A stretch of DNA of 64,000 nucleotides, from positions 186,001 to 250,000 of the forward strand of contig NZ_FNAU01000002.1 of assembly GCF_900102025.1 (NCBI RefSeq). The letters run 5' to 3'. The notes under the pieces were generated by a model, which ran no database searches, was not told the origin of the DNA, and was given only the letters and a program-made list of their open reading frames with translations. This DNA is from Actinobaculum suis (GTDB taxonomy: Bacteria; Actinomycetota; Actinomycetes; Actinomycetales; Actinomycetaceae). Within the stretch, counting starts at the first letter, position 1; every line of letters begins with the position of its first letter. This document shows, piece by piece, positions 19,428 to 28,262 of the stretch. Both the position numbers and the translations under genes were made by a program.

Positions 19428-19676
19428 GTGGGCTGGGCGGGAAAGGAGAACCGCCACTAGCCGAGGCTGCGGACTAGACACCGCCGCAACCTCTGCGCCG
19501 GCACCCACCTCATGGTTCATATGAAATTTTCTGATGCCCGGCAGGAGAGCACCCGCGGCTAGGAGGCCGCGGGCCGCCGTGGCTGTGCTGCCAACCAGAT
19601 GCTAGCGAGAGCCGTGGCCGCGCCTGGCATCCGGTTGCCACGCCTAGCAACCAGCGGATGCTAGCGAGTAGCGCCG

Positions 19677-20474
19677 CTAGTCGTTCCAGCTCCAGATATC
19701 GTCCCCGCGCAGGGACGCATCGCAACCGCCGTCCACGTAAATCGTTTGGCCGGTGCAGTGCGTGTTGCTTTCTTCGGTGAGCCAGATGAGCGCATTCGCA
19801 ATGGTCTCGGCTGGCTGGAAGCCGTTGAGCGGCATCGGGGTGGACTTAGCCAACAGTGCCCGGCCTTCTTCCGTATCTACCAGGCCCTTCGTCATCGGCG
19901 TGAGCACGGCGGCAGGTGCCACCGCGTTGACGGCGATGCCAGCACCCGCGTACTCATCGGTGATGCAGACGCGGCGCACCCAGCGCGAAAGCGCACGCTT
20001 AGAAGACGGGTAGGCGATGTAGCCGGCCATCTGATCGTTTTCATCCAGGAAGCTCGCGGCAATTTCGAGTGCCTTAGCTTCATCGCCAGCCAGCATGGCC
20101 TCAACCATTTCCGGAGAAACAGTTTGCAGGGTTGCCATGGAGGAGACGACGGAAATACGCGGCGCCTCCGACTTTGCGAGAGTTGGGCGCAGCTTCGCAA
20201 TCAGTTCCACGACGCCGAAGAAGTTGATGGAAACCGTCTTCGGGATCGGGGCGGAAATACCGGCGCAAGCAATAATGGCATCAATCTTGCCGTCAGAAAG
20301 CTCGATCGCCTTGGCAGCAGCCGCCTCCCGGCCTTCCGGGGTGGAAAGATCAGCCTCGATCTCGCCGCCCTTAAGATCAATACCTACAACTTTGTCACCA
20401 CGTTCGCGAAGGAGTTCGGCGGTTTTCTTGCCAATACCGGACCCAGAACCAGTTACCACATAGGTGCGCGACAT
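19677..20474 (-). CDS. Short-chain dehydrogenase/reductase, 3-alpha-hydroxysteroid dehydrogenase-like
   Basis: An intact 265-residue SDR. The cofactor motif TGSGSGIGKKTAELL is at residues 8-22 and an early acidic residue after beta-2 (VVGIDLKGG) favours NAD(H). NNAG is replaced by IACAGIS, and the active site is SSMATLQ with YPSSK. A 40-residue insert between the catalytic Ser and Tyr, and the short N-terminal half, match the 3-alpha-HSD/carbonyl-reductase branch. Substrate is unknown. The gene has its own promoter region to the right. Confidence 0.88.
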   Translation of the reverse strand: MSRTYVVTGSGSGIGKKTAELLRERGDKVVGIDLKGGEIEADLSTPEGREAAAAKAIELSDGKIDAIIACAGISAPIPKTVSINFFGVVELIAKLRPTLAKSEAPRISVVSSMATLQTVSPEMVEAMLAGDEAKALEIAASFLDENDQMAGYIAYPSSKRALSRWVRRVCITDEYAGAGIAVNAVAPAAVLTPMTKGLVDTEEGRALLAKSTPMPLNGFQPAETIANALIWLTEESNTHCTGQTIYVDGGCDASLRGDDIWSWND

Positions 20475-20508
20475 TGCTACTCCTTAAAATTGTATTTGTT
20501 TTACTATC

Positions 20509-20556
20509 TCTAACTCCGTAGCGACATTGGCAGGGGTTAGAACATATAGCTCTAAC
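20509..20556. promoter_or_regulatory. Inverted GTTAGA/TCTAAC repeats upstream of the SDR gene
   Basis: GTTAGA at 20536-20541 faces TCTAAC at 20551-20556, and a further TCTAAC lies at 20510-20515, just upstream of the SDR start at 20474. The arrangement looks like an operator for a dimeric regulator of this gene. It is a pattern call only. Confidence 0.35.
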
Positions 20557-21125
20557 ATACTCCAAAAGACTTAAAGATAGAACGAGTAAAATTGCTTGAT
20601 AAATACGCAAGACAGTCCGTCGTTTTTTGCATGACGCGTATGTCAGTTGCATGTAAGCACAATGACGGTTGCGTGTATTTTTCCTGTTTTATTTAGCTAG
20701 AAATCGACTACCACCTTCAAAGCCGTGCACGCATCGTCGCGCTCATTGCGTCTTTCCGTACGTGCATCGCCACTGCTAACGCAACTCACGTTACAGGACT
20801 AAAGGCCTATATGCAAGGTTGGTGACATTGTGTATCGATACACGCACCGATAGGCGCATGCCTGTGCGGGTGGCCGTTGTGCATGCGCGGTAGAAGGCCG
20901 CCACGGGTGCTCTGATCGGGCGCTTCGAGCAGGCGCTTCGAGCAGGCGCTTCGAGCAGGCGCTTCGAGCAGGCGTGGCGCCACTGGTGTGAGCGGATTCT
21001 GGGGGTCGTGGCATCATGTAGGTAATCGTTCAGCCCGCTTCAACCATTAGGTTGGAGACGGGCTGGATTTCTATCTAGGAAACAGTGGCCAATACACCGC
21101 GGGCGTGCCGAGCGGGCGGCCAGGT
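20557..21125. other. Gene-free region with a palindrome and tandem repeats
   Basis: No gene is seen between the SDR promoter region and the tRNA terminator. A perfect 14-bp palindrome GTGTATCGATACAC lies at 20830-20843. Four exact 13-bp tandem units (GCGCTTCGAGCAG) lie at 20919-20970. The AT-richer part near 20560-20700 stands out from the surrounding sequence. Confidence 0.55.
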
Positions 21126-21128
21126 ATG

Positions 21129-21203
21129 CAAAAACCCTTCCCGAAGAACAAGATGCCTAGGTGTTTCGAGCTAGTGCTCGGAACTTCCTGTTCTGGGAAG
21201 GGT
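21129..21203 (-). terminator. Terminator of the tRNA-Glu-Asp-Phe unit
   Basis: On the minus strand a long stem pairs about 15 bases (21134-21150 with 21189-21203, one small bulge) and is followed by a run of five T. It lies just past tRNA-Phe, the last gene of the leftward tRNA unit. Confidence 0.75.
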
Positions 21204-21213
21204 ATTTATTTCG

Positions 21214-21286
21214 TGGCTCCGACCGGCGTCGATCCGGTGACCTTTCGATTTTCAGTCGAACGCTCTCCCAACTGAGCTACAGAGCC
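21214..21286 (-). tRNA. tRNA-Phe (GAA)
   Basis: A 73-nt cloverleaf: 7-bp acceptor stem (GGCTCTG with CGGAGCC), T-arm GGTTCGA-like region, and anticodon GAA between GACT and AATC. The discriminator is A. No CCA is encoded directly after it. Confidence 0.93.
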
Positions 21287-21323
21287 AGATAGATAAAAAC
21301 CCGGTTTCCCGGGATTTTCATCG

Positions 21324-21397
21324 CGACCCTGACGGGACTTGAACCCGCGACCTCCGCCGTGACAGGGCGGCGCGCTAACCAACTGCGCTACAGGGCC
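21324..21397 (-). tRNA. tRNA-Asp (GTC)
   Basis: A 74-nt cloverleaf with acceptor GGCCCTG/CAGGGTC, anticodon GTC in CCTGTCACG, a T-arm with GGTTCAAGTCC, and the G discriminator expected of tRNA-Asp. It lies 37 bases upstream of tRNA-Phe on the same strand. Confidence 0.94.
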
Positions 21398-21504
21398 AGA
21401 AGGGAAACAATCTTCCATATTCCTCCGCGAAGTTTACCAGAGATCCGATCGAAAGGATCGGCATCCAGTAAATCTCACGGAGCTAACCGCAAAATTGTTC
21501 ACCG

Positions 21505-21577
21505 TACCCCCAACGGGATTCGAACCCGTGTTACCGGAGTGAAAGTCCGGCGTCCTAGGCCACTAGACGATGGGGGC
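21505..21577 (-). tRNA. tRNA-Glu (TTC)
   Basis: A 73-nt cloverleaf with acceptor GCCCCCA/TGGGGGT (a terminal G-T pair, as in other actinobacterial tRNA-Glu), anticodon TTC in ACTTTCACT and a standard T-arm. It is the first gene of the tRNA unit. Besides translation it supplies the Glu-tRNA substrate of HemA. Confidence 0.94.
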
Positions 21578-21793
21578 CCTTGCGTTTCTTTCCGCAAGTT
21601 TCCCGTCAAGGGAACGAGGTATAGCTTACGAATGAATTGGCGTTTACGCAAATCAAAACGGCGTGCCGTGCGTCACGGTTCTAAAAACCTGCTTTTTCGC
21701 GGATTAGTGCCTTCTCCACAAGCCTTATCGCCCTCAGCAATCATGAGCGCAGCGGCACGCTCGCAAATCTCTCGCGCCGCTTACGATAGAAGC

Positions 21794-24010
21794 ATGCTTT
21801 CTGCCCTTGCCTTTGCCCCGCTTCTGGTGGCTGGCCTCGCCCGAGCTTCCGGGGAGGAAACGCCTCCACCCACCCCAGATCCCGCACTGCCCGATCCGAG
21901 TAGTTCGCCCAGCCCCGCCAATCTGGAAGAGGCCGCGGCGAACGCGGTGGAAAACACGGTAGAGCTAGGCCAAGTGGTGGGCATGATCCTGCTTGGTGCT
22001 TTCGCGGGTCTAGTGGTGGCCGTGATTACGGTAGCGGTGTTGGCCGGCGTCGTGCGCCGCAACCGCGCGCTCGTGGCAACCGTGCGCGGGATTCGCGTAC
22101 CCACCTTCGCGCTGCTTTCTTTCCTGGGCGCGTGGTTGGCCTTGCGGGTTTATGGGCAAGGGTTGAGCCCTGCGGAACTGCCGGGCTATTACGATGGTCT
22201 GCTCCATATTTTGCAGATCCTGCTGATTTTGAGCATGGGTTGGTTGGCAGTGGGGGCCGTGAATGGTTTTTCGCGCGGCTACCTGGAACTCGTCAAAGAA
22301 ATGGCGGAAACCCGCTACCGGCGCACCCAAACCCAGTTGCAGATCCTGCGCCGGCTGGTCAACGTGATTATCGTGGTGATCGCGGTTTCGGCGGCCTTGC
22401 TCACTTTCCCGACGGCGCGCGCGGTGGGTGCCTCGCTACTTGCTTCGGCGGGGCTGATTTCGGTGGTCGCTGGTATTGCTGCCCAGTCCGCACTTGGGAA
22501 CGTGTTTGCGGGGTTACAACTCGCGTTCTCTGATTCCTTGCGCGTCAATGACTATATTGTGTGGAAAAACACGAACGCGACGGTTGAGGAAATCACGCTC
22601 ACTTACGTGGTGCTCAAGGTGTGGAACGGCCGGCGCCTCATTGTGCCCTCCTCGGAGATGACTACCACGACCTTCGAGAATTGGACGCGGCGCGTGCCCG
22701 AAATGACGGGCACCGTGGAATTCGACCTGGACTGGCGGGTGCCGATCGCCGATCTGCGCGCGGAGCTGGACGCAATTTTGGAATCTACGGACCTGTGGAA
22801 TGGGGAGACCGGAGTGCTGCAGGTAAAGAGCGTTGATAACGGGATCGTGCGGGTCGCCATGCAGGTTTCCGCAGATAGCGTGGGGGAAATGTTTGACCTG
22901 CAGTTTTATGTGCGCGAGCAAATGTTGCGCTGGTTGCAGGATTATTCGCCCGAATCCATGCCGCGCCAGCGCATCTCCGTCGTCTCTCCCCGAGAGCTTC
23001 CGGCAGGAACCGGCGAAGCAGAAACGGAAACCGAAACCGAACCGGGGGTCATGCGCGCCACCACCCGCCGCCCGCACGTGTACGACCTCAGCACCGATAA
23101 AGAAACCGCTTTTGTGGATGCGGAAGAGGCCGGTACTGACGCCGATGCGGGGGAGGGGAGCAGCGCGAGCGTTACCGATAGTGGGGAGGAAGCCCTCGAT
23201 GCTTCCTGGCACCGCAAGATTTGGAAACTGCGTGGCGATACGCTCGACGACGCCACCGCCGCCGATCCAGCAACCATGGATATTGGTTTGGGCTCGGATA
23301 TGGAGGATACGGAGCAACGCCAACGCCTGCGTCAGGCGAATCGAAACCGGGCCCGCCAAGCGCGCGAACGGCGCCGGCAGCGCGGCAAAAAGGCGAAACC
23401 CGCAGGGAAACAAAGTGACCGCGCGCGCAGGCAGGGCACTACCCGGCAAGCAGAACCGCGGCGGAGCTTTACTCGAAGTACGACGACGGCGGAAACCCGG
23501 ATAATGCGGCCCGCGGAAATTATGGCGGCCGCGCCGAAGCGGATTCCGATCGCCGAGCGGCAAATGCCGAAGGCCTATGCGCCGGGAGAAAAGCCGGTTA
23601 CCGGGGCGCGCGAGCCCGTAAAACCCGGCCACGAAGCTTCGCTGTTTACCGGTTCGGCACGCAACGAGAGCCGCGGGCGGGAATTGACCGGGCCCGGGCC
23701 GGCCGTGTTGGCAGAACGTGAACGCGCTGCCGCCCGCGCCAACGCAGCTGCGGCTACGGCGCCCGGTGCAGGTTCTACAATTGTGGAACCGCAGGCCGCT
23801 CAGTCTGCAAATAGGCCTGAGAAAAACAACCCAGAGAAAACCAACCCAGAGAAAAACAACTCTCAGAAAAGCAACTCTGAGAAAGATAACTCTGAGAAAA
23901 ACAAGCCTGAAGAAGCGAAGAATTCTAAATCCGCTACCGCAAACCACAAAAAGGACAAAAAGGAATCGAAAAATGGTGCAAACTCGCAAAAAGATGCTCC
24001 CGCAAACTGA
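21794..24010 (+). CDS. MscS-family mechanosensitive channel with long charged tail
   Basis: The frame extends upstream into the tRNA genes, so the true start is internal. ATG 21794 gives a signal-like N-terminus and 738 residues; ATG 21743 or 21632 are alternatives. Helices lie near residues 60-85, 98-115, 130-150 and 178-200. The last joins the MscS pore and beta domain (SVVAGIAAQSALGNVFAGLQ, then IVPSSEMTTTTFENWT). It would open under membrane tension to release solutes. The last 350 residues are unusual: acidic, then basic, ending in asparagine/lysine/glutamate pentapeptide repeats (NNPEK, NNSQK, NSEKD). The 3' end overlaps msrB. Confidence 0.85.
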   Translation: MLSALAFAPLLVAGLARASGEETPPPTPDPALPDPSSSPSPANLEEAAANAVENTVELGQVVGMILLGAFAGLVVAVITVAVLAGVVRRNRALVATVRGIRVPTFALLSFLGAWLALRVYGQGLSPAELPGYYDGLLHILQILLILSMGWLAVGAVNGFSRGYLELVKEMAETRYRRTQTQLQILRRLVNVIIVVIAVSAALLTFPTARAVGASLLASAGLISVVAGIAAQSALGNVFAGLQLAFSDSLRVNDYIVWKNTNATVEEITLTYVVLKVWNGRRLIVPSSEMTTTTFENWTRRVPEMTGTVEFDLDWRVPIADLRAELDAILESTDLWNGETGVLQVKSVDNGIVRVAMQVSADSVGEMFDLQFYVREQMLRWLQDYSPESMPRQRISVVSPRELPAGTGEAETETETEPGVMRATTRRPHVYDLSTDKETAFVDAEEAGTDADAGEGSSASVTDSGEEALDASWHRKIWKLRGDTLDDATAADPATMDIGLGSDMEDTEQRQRLRQANRNRARQARERRRQRGKKAKPAGKQSDRARRQGTTRQAEPRRSFTRSTTTAETRIMRPAEIMAAAPKRIPIAERQMPKAYAPGEKPVTGAREPVKPGHEASLFTGSARNESRGRELTGPGPAVLAERERAAARANAAAATAPGAGSTIVEPQAAQSANRPEKNNPEKTNPEKNNSQKSNSEKDNSEKNKPEEAKNSKSATANHKKDKKESKNGANSQKDAPAN

Positions 24011-24404
24011 GGAAGAGTGGGCGCAGGTGCTCACGCCCGCAGAGTTCCAAGTACTGCGCCAGGCTGGCACGGAACGTCCGTTTACGGGGGAGCTGCTCGC
24101 AGAAAACCGCGAGGGTATCTACTCGTGCAAGGCCTGCGGAGCGGAACTGTTCCGCTCGGATACCAAATTTGAATCCGGGTGTGGCTGGCCAAGTTTTTAT
24201 GATCCGGCAGATACTGACGCGGTGACCACGCGGGTGGATTATGTGCTCGGCTATCCGCGAACAGAAGTGCTGTGTGCGCAATGTGGCTCGCATCTTGGTC
24301 ACGTTTTTGCAGATGCGCCACAAACTCCGACCGGACAGCGATACTGCATGAACTCTGTAGCACTTTCCTTTAAGGTTAAAGATAGTGGTGAGGTGGAGCA
24401 GTAG
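23973..24404 (+). CDS. msrB: Peptide methionine-(R)-S-oxide reductase MsrB
   Basis: A 143-residue protein starting at ATG 23973 after AAGGA, within the 3' end of the channel gene and in another frame. It has both zinc CxxC pairs (CKAC and CAQC), the family motifs GCGWPSFYDP and SHLGHVF, and the catalytic cysteine in QRYCMNSV. It reduces methionine-R-sulfoxide in proteins. The overlap suggests translational coupling with the channel. Confidence 0.95.
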   Translation: MVQTRKKMLPQTEEEWAQVLTPAEFQVLRQAGTERPFTGELLAENREGIYSCKACGAELFRSDTKFESGCGWPSFYDPADTDAVTTRVDYVLGYPRTEVLCAQCGSHLGHVFADAPQTPTGQRYCMNSVALSFKVKDSGEVEQ

Positions 24405-24581
24405 AGAAGCCGCTCTATCCACTACCTGGCGCGAACGCGGGCGGTACGTAGGGGCCTGGCGTGGCGCTGCCGGAACTGACCAGGCCGGATACTTCCCGGA
24501 ACCAGTGCGGGCCGGAATCTGCGGGCACAAAGGGGGCCGGCAGATCCTCAGGATTCTAGAAACGCGTAGCAGGTAGGTAGC

Positions 24582-25814
24582 TTGAAGAAGGAGCACGGGA
24601 GGCACGCTCTGCCCGAAAATAAGAAGGAACGCCGGAATCAGTTGCGGGCAACACCAATATGGCCGGCAATAGCAACATCTCGCACGGTTCTCGCCCAAAC
24701 TGCGGAATCCGCAGTGGGAGTGGCGCCCGCAGTGGGAGTGGCGCCCGCAGTGGGAGGGGCGCCCGCGCCCACAGCAGCTGCGCCCGGGCGGCGCGCTGCT
24801 AACGCGGCGCCCGCTGCGGCCTCCACAGTGCTCGCTGCTGCCTCCGCAGTGCCCGCCGCTACCGTGGCGCCCCGCCGGCGCGGCGCGCGAACCGCTAGGA
24901 TTGAGCCGCGTGGTAAAACAAATTACCAGGTCAAAGCGGTGGCGAAAGCGGCTCCGGCGCGGGAGCGGAAACCAACCGCAACAACCGGAAATCGGGGGCG
25001 AGGGCATATGGCAAGCATTCATGTGGTAACCGCACAGCTAAATGACGGCCACCCTACACGCAAACCGCGCGGTGGCTATACCAGCGTGGAATGGCAGGCC
25101 AGCCGCATTGAGCGCGCCTCCCAAGTACTTGCCGCATGTGATCCAGATGTGCTCGCTTTACAAGGCGTGCGGGAACGCGCCGCCGGCCAACCTTTCCTTG
25201 CCACAATTCTGGCTGCCGGTGACTACCAGGAAGTTATTTTTGTGCCCGAATGTGCGTGCCCGATACGCCGACGCTGGTGCAAAGCTGGCAAGCACGGTAA
25301 CTCGCGCGGTATCGCTTTGGCTTCGCGCTATCCGCTGGGCGCGCGGGACGTAATCGAGCTCCCGGCTCGCAATCCGCGGGGCAACTGGTTTGGGGCGCTG
25401 CGAGGCAAGCTCGGTTTGGGCGCGGAAAAACCTCGGTATGCGATCCTCGCCCAGATTAATACGCCGGGCCGGCCGGTACTCGTGGCCACTGCCGAACTGA
25501 GCCCGCTTCCCAGTTTGCGAGAGTTGCAATTGCAAACCATGGACGCCGCCTTGCACCGCTTTGCGCAAGCCCGCGGCCTAGAAAACCTGCCGCGGGTGAT
25601 CCTCGGCGATCTGGCCATGCCGATAACGCGCGCTCGCGCGGCTTTGCGGCGGAGCGGTTTTAGCGGCGCCGCGAAGGCTCCCACCATGCCCGCGCTGGTA
25701 CCCACCGAGCAAGAAGACCACATTTTGGTGACCGGCGGGCAAGTACGCCATGCCGAAAGTGCGCTATTGGATATCTCCACCCACCGCGCTTTGCGAGCCA
25801 ATATTACTTACTAG
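24582..25814 (+). CDS. Endonuclease/exonuclease/phosphatase-fold protein with a degraded active site
   Basis: The frame opens with TTG at 24582 (410 residues), but the first 140 residues are low-complexity Ala/Pro/Arg sequence. A start at ATG 25008, behind GGGCGAGGG, would give about 268 residues and the bare domain. The domain follows the EEP fold order: DPDVLALQGVRER (usually LQEV), VILGDLAMP (usually GDFN), EDHILV and STHRALRANI (usually DH near the end). The metal-binding Glu and the Asn of GDFN are replaced, so catalysis is doubtful. Its biological role is unknown. Confidence 0.6.
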   Translation: MKKEHGRHALPENKKERRNQLRATPIWPAIATSRTVLAQTAESAVGVAPAVGVAPAVGGAPAPTAAAPGRRAANAAPAAASTVLAAASAVPAATVAPRRRGARTARIEPRGKTNYQVKAVAKAAPARERKPTATTGNRGRGHMASIHVVTAQLNDGHPTRKPRGGYTSVEWQASRIERASQVLAACDPDVLALQGVRERAAGQPFLATILAAGDYQEVIFVPECACPIRRRWCKAGKHGNSRGIALASRYPLGARDVIELPARNPRGNWFGALRGKLGLGAEKPRYAILAQINTPGRPVLVATAELSPLPSLRELQLQTMDAALHRFAQARGLENLPRVILGDLAMPITRARAALRRSGFSGAAKAPTMPALVPTEQEDHILVTGGQVRHAESALLDISTHRALRANITY

Positions 25815-25951
25815 GGTCTGCCGGCTACCTACCAGGGTCTGCCGGCTCTGCAGGTATGAAGCCGTGGCCAAAAGGCAACCGTAAAGGCAACCTTAAAAGG
25901 CCGCCCTAAAAGTATGAAGGCGCAGCCATAACGCCTTACAATAAGAGCGTT

Positions 25952-26887
25952 ATGGCTAGCGTACTCCTCTCCTTCTGGGTCATCATTTTTTGCATTCTCG
26001 CCGGTTACCTGCTGGCGCGGGCCGGCGTCGTCGCACCCGGAACCGATAGGACCCTCACCCAGATCGCCTTCAACTCCACCCTCCCCGCACTGCTATTTAT
26101 GACGGTGGCTGAATCCGAACCAGCGGCCTTCTTTAGTCGCGGCTCCCTGGCGAACGTGCTTTCGGCGAGCCTTATTGCGATCCTGTACTGGGCTTTGGGG
26201 CGGTACGTGTTGGGCATCCGCGGCACCAAACTGACCATTGGCACCCTTGCCGCGTGCTACACGAACGTTGGCAACTTGGGGATCGCGCTCCTGGTAGCCA
26301 TTACCCAAGATGCTTCTACGGCCGCACCGATTTTGCTGTTCCAGATCGGCGTGCTGGTGCCCGTTTTCTTCGCGATTTTGGACCGGCAAACCGGGCAACC
26401 GGGCCGCGGACTGTGGCATACGGTGATTTCCCGGCTACGTAACCCGCTCTTGCTGGCAGTACTGTGCGGGCTGGTGTTTTCCCTGGCCGGCTGGCAAGTG
26501 CCGGCGGTGATCGCCGCACCCGCAAATATGTTAGGCCAAGCAAATGTGCCCATTATTTTGATTGCCATGGGGATTTCGATCCGCGGGGCACGCGTGCCGA
26601 AATTCGACCGCGAATCCTGGGCGCTGATTTTGGCGGTTTTCATGCGCTGTATCTTGGGGCCGCTTACCGTATTCCTGCTCGGCTGGGCAATGGGCGTGAC
26701 CGGCCATACCTTGCTTTCGATTACTATTGTGGGGGCTTTCCCGACCGCTAATAATGTGTTCGTGTACGCGCATCGCTACCAGTCTGACGTGGCCCTCGCG
26801 CGCGATGCGGTGCTCATTACTACCGGTTTATGCCTGGTGGTAATGCTCGCGATCGCTACCATGTTCCACGCCGTGGGCATCGTGTAG
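25952..26887 (+). CDS. AEC-family transporter (auxin efflux carrier fold)
   Basis: A 311-residue membrane protein with about ten hydrophobic helices. The opening helix is followed by NSTLPALLFMTVAESEP, and CYTNVGNLGIALL and FPTANNVFVYAHRY match the AEC/malate permease family with its two broken-helix repeats. It would export or import small organic acids. No neighbour suggests a substrate. Confidence 0.88.
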   Translation: MASVLLSFWVIIFCILAGYLLARAGVVAPGTDRTLTQIAFNSTLPALLFMTVAESEPAAFFSRGSLANVLSASLIAILYWALGRYVLGIRGTKLTIGTLAACYTNVGNLGIALLVAITQDASTAAPILLFQIGVLVPVFFAILDRQTGQPGRGLWHTVISRLRNPLLLAVLCGLVFSLAGWQVPAVIAAPANMLGQANVPIILIAMGISIRGARVPKFDRESWALILAVFMRCILGPLTVFLLGWAMGVTGHTLLSITIVGAFPTANNVFVYAHRYQSDVALARDAVLITTGLCLVVMLAIATMFHAVGIV

Positions 26888-27034
26888 CGTAAGACGGCGT
26901 AAGCCCGGGCCACGGCAGCTCGTTCCCAGTACGGAAATTCGCTCCGGCAAAACCGCGCCCGCGCCGCGAAACAAAACCAGGAACTAGTACTGAGACAATC
27001 CGAAAACTGCAAGAAAGAGGGAAGTTAGGCAGGC

Positions 27035-28036
27035 ATGGAGGCACGCGAATCTGCCACGTCACAGCACCAGCCAGCACCCGGCCCGGAAGGAACCGGCGCA
27101 GGTAGCGCCAGCGCCGGAAACGCTGCGGGCGCGCAACCGCCGCACCGCTCCCGCCTAGCCAAGTGGGCGCCGGCCATGTTTTTGGGCGAAGGCCTGGTGG
27201 AATATATTGGCGCCGGCCTGGCCGTTTTGCTTTTCGCTACGGCAAGTTCGCTTTCCGTAGCTTGGGGGCGGATCACGATTTCGGCGCTGGTTTTATTGCT
27301 GTGGCGCCGGCCTTTCCCGAAACGCCGCGACGGCCGGCTGGATTGGCGGCTTATCGGCGGGGCCGCGGTATTTGGGCTGGCCTTGGGCGCCATGAACATG
27401 ACTTTTTACTGTGCCATTGAACATATCCCGTTGGGGACGGGTGTTGCTCTCGAATATTTGGGGCCGGTAGCAGTGGCCGTGCTGGGCGGACGCGGCTGGA
27501 AGAGCTGGGCGGGCGCGCTTTTTGCTATAGCCGGTGTGTTCTCAATTTCTTGGGCGGGCGTTGACCTATCCGACCCGCAGGTACGTACGGGCGTGGGTTT
27601 CGCCCTTGCCGCCGCGGTTTTCTGGGCGCTCTACATCGTGTTGGGCCGGCGCGGCGCCGCCCAAGGTAACGGGATCGACCGCCTCGCCATCGGCATGGCG
27701 GTTGCCGCTATCGTCTACGCGCCCATCGGTGCACCCGGCGCCGGCCCGCTTCTTTCCGACTGGAAGGTTTTCGGCACCCTAGTTTTGGTTGCCCTAATGT
27801 CTTCCGTGGTGCCGTTCACGGTGGAACAGATTATTTTGGGTGCCCTGCCCGCCTCCACTTTCGCCCTCCTCGCCTCGCTCTTGCCTGCCACCTCGATGGT
27901 CGCCGGCATTATCACCTTGCGCCAAATCCCTAACCTCGGCCAGTTCGCAGGGCTCGTTTTCGTGTCAATTGCGGTGGCGCTCGCTTCCATGCCCTCCGAA
28001 ATCACGCGGCGCGGAGAACGCCGCCGACGCCGCTAA
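27035..28036 (+). CDS. EamA/RhtA-like drug/metabolite transporter
   Basis: A 333-residue DMT-superfamily protein with two EamA repeats (about residues 45-175 and 185-320), each of five helices. The FYCAIEHIPLGTGVALEYLGPV stretch is typical of RhtA-like exporters of amino acids. The first 40 residues are hydrophilic and repetitive. The Arg-rich C-terminus is cytoplasmic by the positive-inside rule. Confidence 0.85.
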   Translation: MEARESATSQHQPAPGPEGTGAGSASAGNAAGAQPPHRSRLAKWAPAMFLGEGLVEYIGAGLAVLLFATASSLSVAWGRITISALVLLLWRRPFPKRRDGRLDWRLIGGAAVFGLALGAMNMTFYCAIEHIPLGTGVALEYLGPVAVAVLGGRGWKSWAGALFAIAGVFSISWAGVDLSDPQVRTGVGFALAAAVFWALYIVLGRRGAAQGNGIDRLAIGMAVAAIVYAPIGAPGAGPLLSDWKVFGTLVLVALMSSVVPFTVEQIILGALPASTFALLASLLPATSMVAGIITLRQIPNLGQFAGLVFVSIAVALASMPSEITRRGERRRRR

Positions 28037-28072
28037 CCCGACAGCCCGCGCCCGGCCGGCACACTCGGAGCC

Positions 28073-28154
28073 AGACGGCCCAGCACCTCGGCAAACACGG
28101 CGCGCCCCGCGCGAGACGGCCCAGCACCTCGGCAAACACGGCACGCCCCGCGCG
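28073..28154. repeat. Two 41-bp direct repeats
   Basis: Two adjacent 41-base copies (starting AGACGGCCCAGCACCTCGG) differ at one position and sit between the EamA and AI-2E transporter genes. No gene lies in the gap. Confidence 0.85.
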
Positions 28155-28262
28155 AGACGGCGCGCGACGCCGGCGTCGCCAGCCCGTAGGATTGCGAGGT
28201 AACCGAAAAATCGGAACAAGTGGCCGCCCGAGGCAAGTAGCCGCCCACAGAGAGGATGCACC

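Noticed and set aside
22514-24070. 518-residue frame antisense to the MscS channel gene
   Set aside because: No recognisable domain, composition typical of GC-rich antisense sequence; the plus strand has clear MscS and MsrB motifs.
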